From the NCBI GenBank assembly GCA_964614415.1, contig CAZTLE010000116.1, positions 1 to 12,695 of the forward strand: 12,695 nt of DNA, in the 5' to 3' direction. The notes under the pieces were generated by a model, which had not been told where the DNA came from, did not search any database, and saw only the letters and a program-made list of their open reading frames with translations. This stretch comes from CAZTLE01 sp964614415. GTDB lineage: Bacteria > Bacteroidota > Bacteroidia > Flavobacteriales > Flavobacteriaceae. Every line of letters begins with the position of its first letter. The stretch's first letter is position 1. The position numbers were made by a program, and so were the translations under genes. This document shows positions 6,677 to 12,695 of the stretch, one piece after another.

Positions 6677-7507
6677 CTATTTTTTTGAATTAAATGCGTT
6701 TAACAACCCAAGGAACCCTGTGGCTATCTTCCGCAGAAACGGACTCTTCTCAAGACGTACGAGATGCTTCACGCGCTTCGAGGGACGTTGCAGCTGCTCC
6801 AACAGATATTTATCCAATTCGGAATGCTGCATCGCGCCCAGGTAATGATCCAAAACACCCTCTTTCTCTTTCCGAATGTCCTGTAAGTTATCAGTATTGG
6901 AGGATATACCATGCATATCGAAAACGGTAATCGGAACGGGTACTCGAAGAAAGGACTCTGAATTGAATCCGATCGTTTTCAGAAAGAATTCCCAGTCGGA
7001 AACTACTTTGAGATCTTCATTGTACATTCCGTATTTATCGAAAAGTTCGCGACGTATGAATGTGCTGGGGTGATACACAGTTCGCGTGAGCAGATAACTG
7101 AGCGCAATTTTCTCCGGATGTGTCTTTATTTCCTGACCGCTGTCTTTATCCAAAATGAGGTCGAACCCAACAAAAGACGTTTCTTTTTCGAGATGAGGCA
7201 CTGCTTCTTCCAGTACCTTTTCAGAATGGAAATGATCCCCGCTGTTGAGAAATAGCACATACGTACCCCTGGCTTTGCGAATGCCTTTGTTCATCGCATT
7301 GTAAATGCCGGTATCCCGTTCGCTAACGGCTATTAAATCGGAATTATCAAAGGAATTTAGCACATCCTTACTTCCGTCCGTAGAATCCCCGTCAACCACG
7401 ATGTACTCGTAATTGTCATAGCTTTGGTTCAACACGCTCTCCATGGTCTTTTTCAACCCGACTGCGTTGTTGTAATTCACCGTAATTATGGAGATATATG
7501 GGGTCAT
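6677..7507 (-). CDS. Glycosyltransferase family 2 (GT-A)
   Basis: This 276-residue GT2 glycosyltransferase shows YISIITVNYNNAVGL (4-18), SVLNQSY (24-30), DGDSTDGS (39-46), TGIYNAMNKGI (66-76) and YVLFLNSGD (83-91), where the last Asp belongs to the metal site. VVSDWEFFLK further on holds the probable base region. It shares its whole N-terminal architecture with the GT2 at 8523-9326, but the acidic site is NSGD rather than GSDD, so the two probably use different donors or acceptors. The C-terminal 50 residues are basic, ending in Ser-Lys-Lys, as often seen in membrane-associated GT2 enzymes. The start is ATG, four bases after the upstream stop, and the next gene begins seven bases after its TAG. 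The family is certain; the sugar is not. Confidence 0.95.
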   Translation of the reverse strand: MTPYISIITVNYNNAVGLKKTMESVLNQSYDNYEYIVVDGDSTDGSKDVLNSFDNSDLIAVSERDTGIYNAMNKGIRKARGTYVLFLNSGDHFHSEKVLEEAVPHLEKETSFVGFDLILDKDSGQEIKTHPEKIALSYLLTRTVYHPSTFIRRELFDKYGMYNEDLKVVSDWEFFLKTIGFNSESFLRVPVPITVFDMHGISSNTDNLQDIRKEKEGVLDHYLGAMQHSELDKYLLEQLQRPSKRVKHLVRLEKSPFLRKIATGFLGLLNAFNSKK

Positions 7508-7511
7508 ATTG

Positions 7512-8513
7512 TTATTCTGTCATACGGATGAGCGACTTTCCGATACGTCTGAAAAATTTCTTGAAGGACGATCTTTTTGATCCTGAATCTCTCCATGAGC
7601 TAAGGTTAAACCCAACAGGAATTTGCCTGTAGGCATCAAACTTCACTTCCTTGAGCACCTGTCTGTATTCTTTATACAGTCCAGCCAACATTGGGAAGTC
7701 CGAAAGCACATAGCGATCGTACTCCCTGGAAACGTCTTCCTCATTGTCAGCCAGTTTACTGAAGTGATAAAAAACGAGTGTGGATCCGTCATTCAACAGG
7801 ATTCCGTCGTCCGTATGTTCAAGAATCCGTCGTTCGTGAAGGTTCCAGGGCGCCATATTGTATCCGAAAGCCTTTGTAACATATACATGATCGAAAAACA
7901 ACGGTGCCTGTGCCATCCACAACTGATCCACAAAATAGCCTTTACTGGTATTCCTGAATCCATGATAAAGGGTACGCTCTTCCCACCAATCCAATATTTT
8001 CGGCGTCTCACTGTGCCCGGGATTCATTCCGCAAAAACCCAGATTGTAAATTCCGAAGTTGAGAAATGTATTTTCTTCGGGAAGTTTCCCATCCCGCGGG
8101 ATGGGGTTCACAATGTGCGGCGTAAGTACGGTCGACGAAGTCTCGAGTACTCCATTCAGTTCACTAAGTGATCCGTAGAAATACAGGTCCGGGTCCAGGT
8201 AATAGATTCGTTCGGTCTCCGGATGTTGTTTAATAAGGTATTTGAACACCGTTGGTTTTACCGAGGTATTCAGCTCGATAATATCAAAACGGCCGATGAG
8301 TTCCTGGATGGGAACATCTTTGATATCCTCAATGAAAAGCAACTGCGCCGGCTGGAATTCGCTGTAATCAATTTGATCTGAAGGACGGTCCATCACAACG
8401 ATCACAAATTTGAAATCGCCGTTGTGCTGCAGCAAAGATCGTTTCAAGGCATTCGCCTGTCCCAGGTAGTTGTTGGAGCAAATGGTAAATGCTATGTGGC
8501 CCGAAGTACTCAA
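7512..8513 (-). CDS. GT8-like glycosyltransferase (GT-A fold with DPD motif)
   Basis: This 333-residue protein looks like a GT-A glycosyltransferase of a less-studied group found in polysaccharide clusters. Visible marks are IAFTICSNNYLGQA (7-20), the segment ELNTSVKPTVFKYL (80-93), and RIYYLDPDLYFYGSL (102-116), whose Asp-Pro-Asp (107-109) is the DxD-type site for a metal-bound nucleotide sugar. Further conserved-looking parts are VLTPHIVNPIPRDG, FGIYNLGFCGMN, YFVDQLWM and YNMAPWNLHERRI. The C-terminus is Lys/Arg/Ser-rich (about residues 308-333), consistent with peripheral membrane binding. The TTG start at 8511-8513 is forced: it lies nine bases after the preceding gene's TAA in the same frame, with no other start before Met41. 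No CAZy family number can be assigned with certainty from the sequence alone, and the sugar donor is unknown. Confidence 0.85.
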   Translation of the reverse strand: MSTSGHIAFTICSNNYLGQANALKRSLLQHNGDFKFVIVVMDRPSDQIDYSEFQPAQLLFIEDIKDVPIQELIGRFDIIELNTSVKPTVFKYLIKQHPETERIYYLDPDLYFYGSLSELNGVLETSSTVLTPHIVNPIPRDGKLPEENTFLNFGIYNLGFCGMNPGHSETPKILDWWEERTLYHGFRNTSKGYFVDQLWMAQAPLFFDHVYVTKAFGYNMAPWNLHERRILEHTDDGILLNDGSTLVFYHFSKLADNEEDVSREYDRYVLSDFPMLAGLYKEYRQVLKEVKFDAYRQIPVGFNLSSWRDSGSKRSSFKKFFRRIGKSLIRMTE

Positions 8514-8522
8514 TTGGTTAGG

Positions 8523-9326
8523 TTATCGTTTTCTGAAAAGGCGCTGTAATCCATAACGCAACGGATGTTTCTTTCGTTGCTTTTCGAGCACCCTGGCATA
8601 GAGAATAAAGGTAGGCCTATTGATCAAAGGATGAAATAGTCCGATCCTAAAATAAGTCAACAAGTTATCTACATAGTCTTCGTTGAATTTATGGTCGGTG
8701 CTATCGGTCGAAACCCCGCCGGCTTTGAAATCGGCAACAATAAGGTCCATGTACTCCAAAGGGCGCTTCGCCCAGCATCGCAGATTGAAATCCCAGTCGG
8801 AACTTTTAAAGTAGGCTTCATTATAAGACCCCACCTCTTCTTTGATAAACTTCCGGTTGTAAAACATAGCCTGATGGCAGATGTTTTGGTTCAGTAGTTT
8901 TTCAAGGGTGAACTCGCCGTCGTAGATATCACCATCCTTCGCCCAGCCACTATCGCCATGGATGCGTACGTTTCCGTATACTACCAGTGCATTGGTCTTA
9001 CGTATGTGTTCGGCAACTCGTTCCAGAACCGTCTCATCGGCCAAAGCATCATCACTTCCCAGGAAAATAACCCAATCTCCTTTAGCTTTATCGATCCCCT
9101 TGTTCATGGCATCATAGATACCGTTGTCCGATTCCGAATGAATCCTTACGCGCGAATCTTGCTGTTGAAAGCGGGTTGCAATCTCAAGGGTATCATCGGT
9201 TGAAACTCCATCCATGATCACGATCTCATAATCTTTGAAGGTCTGCGAAAGCACACTGTCCAGCGATGTGCTCAAGGTATCACTCGAGTTGTAGGTTGGG
9301 ATTATGATGGAGAAAAAAACGGACAA
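8523..9326 (-). CDS. Glycosyltransferase family 2 (WcaA-like, GT-A)
   Basis: This 267-residue GT2 inverting glycosyltransferase has the classic order of motifs: FSIIIPTYNSSDTL (5-18), SVLSQTF (24-30), the nucleotide-binding DGVSTDDT (39-46), NGIYDAMNKGI (68-78), and DWVIFLGSDD (84-93), which ends in the metal-binding acidic pair. A later SSDWDFNLRCW segment carries the probable catalytic-base region. The TTG start at 9324-9326 is forced: the frame upstream reads a TAA and then four codons without a canonical start, and the first internal ATG (residue 38) would delete the essential first strand. It is preceded by 40 bases without a gene. The sequence is paralogous in layout to the GT2 gene at 6677-7507. 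It is expected to be cytoplasmic or peripherally bound to the inner membrane; sugar specificity is unknown. Confidence 0.95.
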   Translation of the reverse strand: MSVFFSIIIPTYNSSDTLSTSLDSVLSQTFKDYEIVIMDGVSTDDTLEIATRFQQQDSRVRIHSESDNGIYDAMNKGIDKAKGDWVIFLGSDDALADETVLERVAEHIRKTNALVVYGNVRIHGDSGWAKDGDIYDGEFTLEKLLNQNICHQAMFYNRKFIKEEVGSYNEAYFKSSDWDFNLRCWAKRPLEYMDLIVADFKAGGVSTDSTDHKFNEDYVDNLLTYFRIGLFHPLINRPTFILYARVLEKQRKKHPLRYGLQRLFRKR

Positions 9327-9366
9327 AAGCGTAGTTGATTATGTACTTTAAAATTAAATCCTATCG

Positions 9367-10581
9367 TCACGAACGGGCGTAGACCTCTTCGATAATTTTC
9401 ACGGCCTGATTGCTCAAAAGTCGGTCTTTCATCTTCTCTGCTTGTTGTAAGGAGGCTTGCCTAAATTGCTGATCGGTAAAAAGTTGCTCGACTTTTTTTG
9501 CCATTTCGTCAATATCGTTGGGATCAAAGATATAATCGGCATGACCGATTGTTTCCGGCAGCGACGTCACGTTCGAACATATCACCGGCACACCGAGTAA
9601 GATACTTTCCATTAACGGAAAGCTTCCCGCTTCATAAAGGGTTGGTACAACCACACCGACGCACTCCTTATACAGACTTAGGAGTATCGTTTCGTTAACC
9701 ACACCCAGCACTTTTACCTGACCTTCCAAATCGTTATCAGAGATATAGGTGTTTACCTCACCGCCGTTTTCATTCTCAAAACTCCCCGTAAAGACCAGAT
9801 TAACGATCATGCCACGATCTCTCAATTGTTTAATGGCCTTTAACAGGCCAATGTGATTTTTATGGCGCCAGCTATTGGCCGGATAGAGTAAAAAGTTCTC
9901 CGGCAGATCATACGAGTTGAGCGATTCGCTATTCTCAGTCATATGATTAAACCAAAGGTTTCCCATGGGTAGTAATACGACGGATATTTTCTGCGGATCG
10001 ATTTCAAAAAACCTCACCAGATCCTTTTTTATGTGCTCATAGCTCGCAATGATATGATTCGAACGAAGGGTAAAGTCCAAATAGTTTTTGGCCCTTCTCG
10101 ATCTTTCTTTAGGATTGAAAAAGCCTGGGAAATGCAATTCCTGAACATCATGCATGGTAGTAATCAAAAAAACCTTCTTCGAAGTTTTAGGCAGGTCCTG
10201 ATACGGACAATGGATAATAGTGATGTTTTCTTTTTCGATCAGGAAATCCAGAAAGGAAACAATTTTCCAAAGGTGTTTCTTGCGCCCAAACAAAAACTCC
10301 GCAACCAACAATATCTTGGTGCTTAGAAAGTTTCGAAACCTCAGTAAGCCGGGGACTTTTGCATTGGAATTGTCGAAAAGTGAGAAGTTCGGGAACTCCT
10401 TAACAACCTTCAGAATCTCAGGATCTTCATTGTAATGTAGTATGGAGATCTTATGGGCATCCTCATCCAAAGAGGCCAGCGTTCTCATCAGGTTAACGCT
10501 ATACTGCCTTAGTCCCCCATAGCGTTGATCCAAATGAGGTATATACAGTAAGATGTGTTTTAAGCTTCGCTTTTCATCCAT
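9367..10581 (-). CDS. Glycosyltransferase family 4 (GT-B)
   Basis: This 404-residue protein is a GT4 retaining glycosyltransferase with two Rossmann-like domains. The N-terminal part has YIPHLDQRYGGLRQY (13-27), where the glycine pair marks the acceptor-domain loop, and TTMHDVQELHFPGFF (141-155), typical of GT4 enzymes of O-antigen and capsule clusters. The C-terminal domain begins near LLYPANSWRHKNH (231-243), continues with LVFTGSF (262-268), and contains the E-x7-E nucleotide-sugar motif EAGSFPLME (317-325) followed by GVPVICSNVTSLPE (330-343). The enzyme probably adds a sugar (for example mannose or perosamine from a GDP donor, which is inference) to the lipid-linked oligosaccharide at the inner membrane. 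It starts with ATG three bases after the GNAT stop codon, so it belongs to the same operon. The 40-base gap after it is the largest in the cluster. The donor and linkage cannot be read from sequence. Confidence 0.95.
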   Translation of the reverse strand: MDEKRSLKHILLYIPHLDQRYGGLRQYSVNLMRTLASLDEDAHKISILHYNEDPEILKVVKEFPNFSLFDNSNAKVPGLLRFRNFLSTKILLVAEFLFGRKKHLWKIVSFLDFLIEKENITIIHCPYQDLPKTSKKVFLITTMHDVQELHFPGFFNPKERSRRAKNYLDFTLRSNHIIASYEHIKKDLVRFFEIDPQKISVVLLPMGNLWFNHMTENSESLNSYDLPENFLLYPANSWRHKNHIGLLKAIKQLRDRGMIVNLVFTGSFENENGGEVNTYISDNDLEGQVKVLGVVNETILLSLYKECVGVVVPTLYEAGSFPLMESILLGVPVICSNVTSLPETIGHADYIFDPNDIDEMAKKVEQLFTDQQFRQASLQQAEKMKDRLLSNQAVKIIEEVYARS

Positions 10582-10584
10582 TGT

Positions 10585-11025
10585 TTACAATGATATTCTG
10601 TACAGATACATTTGCTTGGTGGTATTTTCTGAAATTCTCTCAAAACCGAACTTTTCATATAAGCCTATTGCGGAAGCATTATCGGTATCTACCGTGAGAC
10701 TTATGGAACGTACCGCTCTCCTTCGAGCTTCATCAAATAAGGCCTCCATCATTTTCCTCCCATATCCTTTTCCCAGTTCTGGCCCTGTCACTGCGATCCC
10801 CAGCCAAACCACATTGTCCTCCTCATCCAGGTGTCCGTAGGCTACAGGCTCATTACCCCTCAAGAACAATAAGGTTACAAGGTGATTATCGAGGACTTCT
10901 AAGTTTCTGTGGTTGAAGTATCTGAACTGCTGCTTACTACTTCCCAGCTTTTCCAGGAACCGGGTTATCAGATTTCGATTTTCCTTCGATACAGCAACCA
11001 GTCCTATTTCGCTATCAGGATCCAA
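10585..11025 (-). CDS. GNAT-family N-acetyltransferase, probable sugar N-acyltransferase
   Basis: This 146-residue protein has a GNAT fold, which transfers an acyl group from acyl-CoA to an amine. The acetyl-CoA pyrophosphate-binding loop is LGKGYGR at residues 84-90 within motif A, and motif B follows as DNASAIGLYEKFGF (115-128) with the usual Tyr123. An N-terminal FRYFNHR (34-40) and VAYGHLDEEDNVVWLGIAV (61-79) resemble GNAT proteins I recall next to perosamine synthases in other polysaccharide clusters. The TTG start at 11023-11025 is forced: reading upstream there are only six sense codons before an in-frame TAG, none a canonical start, and the first internal ATG is at residue 92. The gene overlaps the end of the aminotransferase gene by 11 bases. 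The simplest role is N-acylation of the 4-amino group of GDP-perosamine. That substrate is inferred from position, not from any residue. It would be an alternative to the hexapeptide-repeat enzyme (WbdR/PerB) used in E. coli O157. Confidence 0.9.
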   Translation of the reverse strand: MDPDSEIGLVAVSKENRNLITRFLEKLGSSKQQFRYFNHRNLEVLDNHLVTLLFLRGNEPVAYGHLDEEDNVVWLGIAVTGPELGKGYGRKMMEALFDEARRRAVRSISLTVDTDNASAIGLYEKFGFERISENTTKQMYLYRISL

Positions 11026-12115
11026 AGCTGAAAATTTTGTCGACTATATGTGAGACATCCTCCTTAGTCAATGCTGGGTAACTAGGCAGATTAATACCTC
11101 TTCTTGCTATCATTTCCGAGATGGGGTGTTTCTCAAATTTTTGAGCATAGATGGGCATGGTATGCACTGGATAAAATATGGGTCTCGTCTCTATTCCATT
11201 GGCTGCAAGATGGTCCCGCAATTCGTCTCTATCCATAGTATCAGGAACCAGTATGGTACACATCCAATAAGAGTGAACCGTATTTTCGGATTCAGAATGA
11301 AACTCAAACGGACTATCCGAAAATGCTTCCGAATACCATTGTGCTATATTTTTCTTCTTTGATAATATATCCTCAAGCTGTTCAAACTGTGCAAGACCAA
11401 TGGCCGCACTAACATTGGTCATTCTGTAATTATAACCAACAGCATCATGCCAATACTCCCGGTATTTAGCCAGGCCCTGACCTTTTAAATGCAACACTCT
11501 TTCATGCAATGTTTCATTATTGGTCACAACCATTCCGCCCTCACCTGTGGTAATCGTTTTGTTTCCGTAAAAACTGAACGTCGCAATGTCGCCAAACGAA
11601 CCAACGTGTTTGTTGTTGTACAAAGTCCCTATGGCCTCGGCACAGTCCTCTATGAGAAAAAGATTCCTCTTCTTTGAAATAGCTACAAGATCGTCCATAT
11701 TACATGCCTGACCATACAAATGGACGCACATAATTCCCCTGGTCTTGCCGGTAATCTTCTTTTCAACATCCTCAACACTAATTTGCCACGTATCTGCATC
11801 GCAGTCCACAAATACAGGGGTGGCTCCGGTGTATGTTATGCTATTTACTGAAGCAACATAGGTAAGTGTGGGAACTATTATTTCATCTCCCTCGCCTATT
11901 CCAAGAGCCTCCAAAGCAAGATGCAGAGCCACTGTACCATTACAGACGGCAGTACTTTTCTTAACGCCTATGTACTTTGAAAAGGCAGATTCAAACCTGT
12001 CGAGATAGGCTCCCTTACCTGAGATCCATGTGGATTCAATGCAATCAATGACATATTTTATTTCATTACCGCCTAATAAGGGTTCGTAAACCGGATAGAT
12101 GATTTTATTTTTCAC
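11015..12115 (-). CDS. per: GDP-perosamine synthase-like aminotransferase (DegT/DnrJ/EryC1/StrS family)
   Basis: This 366-residue protein is a PLP-dependent sugar aminotransferase. It closely resembles Per/RfbE of E. coli O157 and Caulobacter PerA, which convert GDP-4-keto-6-deoxymannose plus glutamate to GDP-perosamine in the cytoplasm. Visible marks are STWISGKG at residues 28-35, the cofactor phosphate-site region CNGTVALHLAL (58-68), VPTLTYVASVN (81-91), VHLYGQACNM (131-140), the PLP ring-binding EDCAE (156-160, Asp157), and GNKTITTGEGG (184-194), in which Lys186 is the expected Schiff-base lysine. The C-terminal ETRPIFYPVHTMPIY-type segment is also diagnostic. Length is normal for the family. 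The GTG start at 12113-12115 is forced, because an in-frame TAA lies ten codons upstream with no other canonical start between. The gene overlaps the upstream gene by four bases and the downstream GNAT gene by 11. A GDP-mannose 4,6-dehydratase (gmd) should supply its substrate but is not in the window. Substrate specificity is inferred from similarity; a related 4-amino-sugar synthase remains possible. Confidence 0.95.
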   Translation of the reverse strand: MKNKIIYPVYEPLLGGNEIKYVIDCIESTWISGKGAYLDRFESAFSKYIGVKKSTAVCNGTVALHLALEALGIGEGDEIIVPTLTYVASVNSITYTGATPVFVDCDADTWQISVEDVEKKITGKTRGIMCVHLYGQACNMDDLVAISKKRNLFLIEDCAEAIGTLYNNKHVGSFGDIATFSFYGNKTITTGEGGMVVTNNETLHERVLHLKGQGLAKYREYWHDAVGYNYRMTNVSAAIGLAQFEQLEDILSKKKNIAQWYSEAFSDSPFEFHSESENTVHSYWMCTILVPDTMDRDELRDHLAANGIETRPIFYPVHTMPIYAQKFEKHPISEMIARRGINLPSYPALTKEDVSHIVDKIFSFGS

Positions 12116-12695
12116 AGTTCCTCTGTTTTGTCTTCTCTGGTGTTATATATGGGCATTCCACTAATTAAGTTGAGACGCTCCTCCGCTCTAAGATAGGTTA
12201 ACTCGCCTTTCTTATCCCTGGACTCTCTGAACTTAGATTCAACATATCCCTCCTTCGCGGTAAGCGGTTTTAAGTCCCGGATCATCTCCTTTTTCACAAA
12301 GTAAGCATTATTACCGGCACTATTACTACCCACCAGGCAATACCCCTTGGATTCTGCCAAATCGCACAATGCCAACAAGGACGACCCCGCATAGAGATTA
12401 CTATAATGTGCGGAGGTTCGAACAAAATTTGGAGCATAGGGTATCGTAATTGCTCGATCGCAGCCGAAAACACTATTGTATTCCATGATTACGATATCCG
12501 GCGAGATTACATCAATACTTTTCCAAATCCAATAATCGTTTCCGTCGATGTCAATATGCAGTAGTCCTATGTTCCCGGTAATTCCTTCCTCTGTTAACAG
12601 GGTATTGATATTTTCGGAAGTCACGAATGCTTTTTTGGCCCTGAGGTCATAACGCCAATAGAGGCTATCGCGCTTTATTGAATTGATATTCGCTT
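12112..12695 (-). CDS. FkbM-like methyltransferase-family protein, 5' end outside window
   Basis: The reading frame is open to the right edge of the window, so only the C-terminal part (about 194 codons) is visible. A GTG at 12622-12624 lies inside the frame and is not the real start, because the upstream codons continue into sequence typical of the family. The visible part contains the segment LLHIDIDGNDYWIWKSI followed by IVIMEYNSVFG and, further on, a GYCLVGSNSAGNNAYFV-like stretch. I recognise these from proteins of polysaccharide clusters that are annotated as FkbM-like or class I SAM-dependent methyltransferases. The canonical SAM-binding glycine-rich loop is not in the visible part and would have to lie upstream, so methyltransferase activity is inferred from family resemblance only. 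The gene ends in TGA at 12112-12114, overlapping the GTG start of the aminotransferase by four bases (GTGA), which suggests translational coupling. Its acceptor is unknown. Confidence 0.8.
   Translation of the reverse strand, partial: ANINSIKRDSLYWRYDLRAKKAFVTSENINTLLTEEGITGNIGLLHIDIDGNDYWIWKSIDVISPDIVIMEYNSVFGCDRAITIPYAPNFVRTSAHYSNLYAGSSLLALCDLAESKGYCLVGSNSAGNNAYFVKKEMIRDLKPLTAKEGYVESKFRESRDKKGELTYLRAEERLNLISGMPIYNTREDKTEEL

Noticed and set aside
7623..8171. Plus-strand open frame of 182 codons opposite the GT8-like gene
   Set aside because: It lies antisense within a well-conserved gene and its translation shows no domain pattern; it is a shadow frame.
9327..9366. Internal promoter
   Set aside because: AT-rich, but no clear -33/-7 pair; kept only as a low-interest observation.
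10585..12695. Base-composition shift marking recent transfer of the perosamine genes
   Set aside because: Hand counts on a few 60-base lines vary from about 37 to 52% GC in both this part and the rest, with no clear step.
1..12695. CRISPR arrays, tRNA or rRNA genes, insertion sequences
   Set aside because: No regular spacer-repeat arrays, no transposase-like proteins and no recognisable RNA genes were seen; the coding density leaves little room for them.

Overview
This window is a stretch of a surface-polysaccharide (O-antigen, capsule or exopolysaccharide) biosynthesis cluster. It most likely comes from a Bacteroidota genome, probably a marine Flavobacteriaceae-type organism. That assignment is inference. 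It rests on the moderately AT-rich sequence, the near absence of Shine-Dalgarno sequences before the starts, and the presence of two carbohydrate sulfotransferases, which are common in marine glycan clusters. TGA, TAA and TAG all serve as stops and TGG is used for Trp, so the code is the ordinary bacterial one.

All supported genes are on the minus strand and read from the right edge leftwards. Neighbouring genes overlap by 4-11 bases or are separated by 2-18 bases, except for one 40-base gap (9327-9366). The whole window therefore looks like the 3' part of one long operon whose promoter lies beyond the right edge. In transcription order the genes are: the 3' part of an FkbM-like methyltransferase-family gene (12112-12695); a GDP-perosamine synthase-like PLP aminotransferase (11015-12115); a GNAT acetyltransferase (10585-11025); a GT4 glycosyltransferase (9367-10581); a GT2 (8523-9326); a GT8-like GT-A enzyme (7512-8513); a second GT2 (6677-7507); a SAM methyltransferase (5761-6669); a second GT4 (4588-5748); a divergent GT2-like enzyme (3553-4569); a sulfotransferase (2652-3563); a hexapeptide-repeat O-acetyltransferase (2011-2649); a second sulfotransferase (1077-2018); and a PIG-L type deacetylase (179-1084) broken by one in-frame TGA.

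Together these genes suggest a heteropolysaccharide containing (N-acylated) perosamine, built by up to six glycosyltransferases and then decorated by methylation, O-acetylation, sulfation and de-N-acetylation. No flippase, polymerase, chain-length regulator, initiating phosphosugar transferase or GDP-mannose dehydratase lies in the window. Those must be elsewhere, probably upstream to the right. The leftmost 178 bases hold no convincing gene but carry an in-register heptad repeat and other small repeats.

The most notable observations are the internal TGA in the deacetylase, the sulfotransferase / acetyltransferase / sulfotransferase / deacetylase block at the operon end, and the fact that six of thirteen determinable starts are forced to be GTG or TTG.
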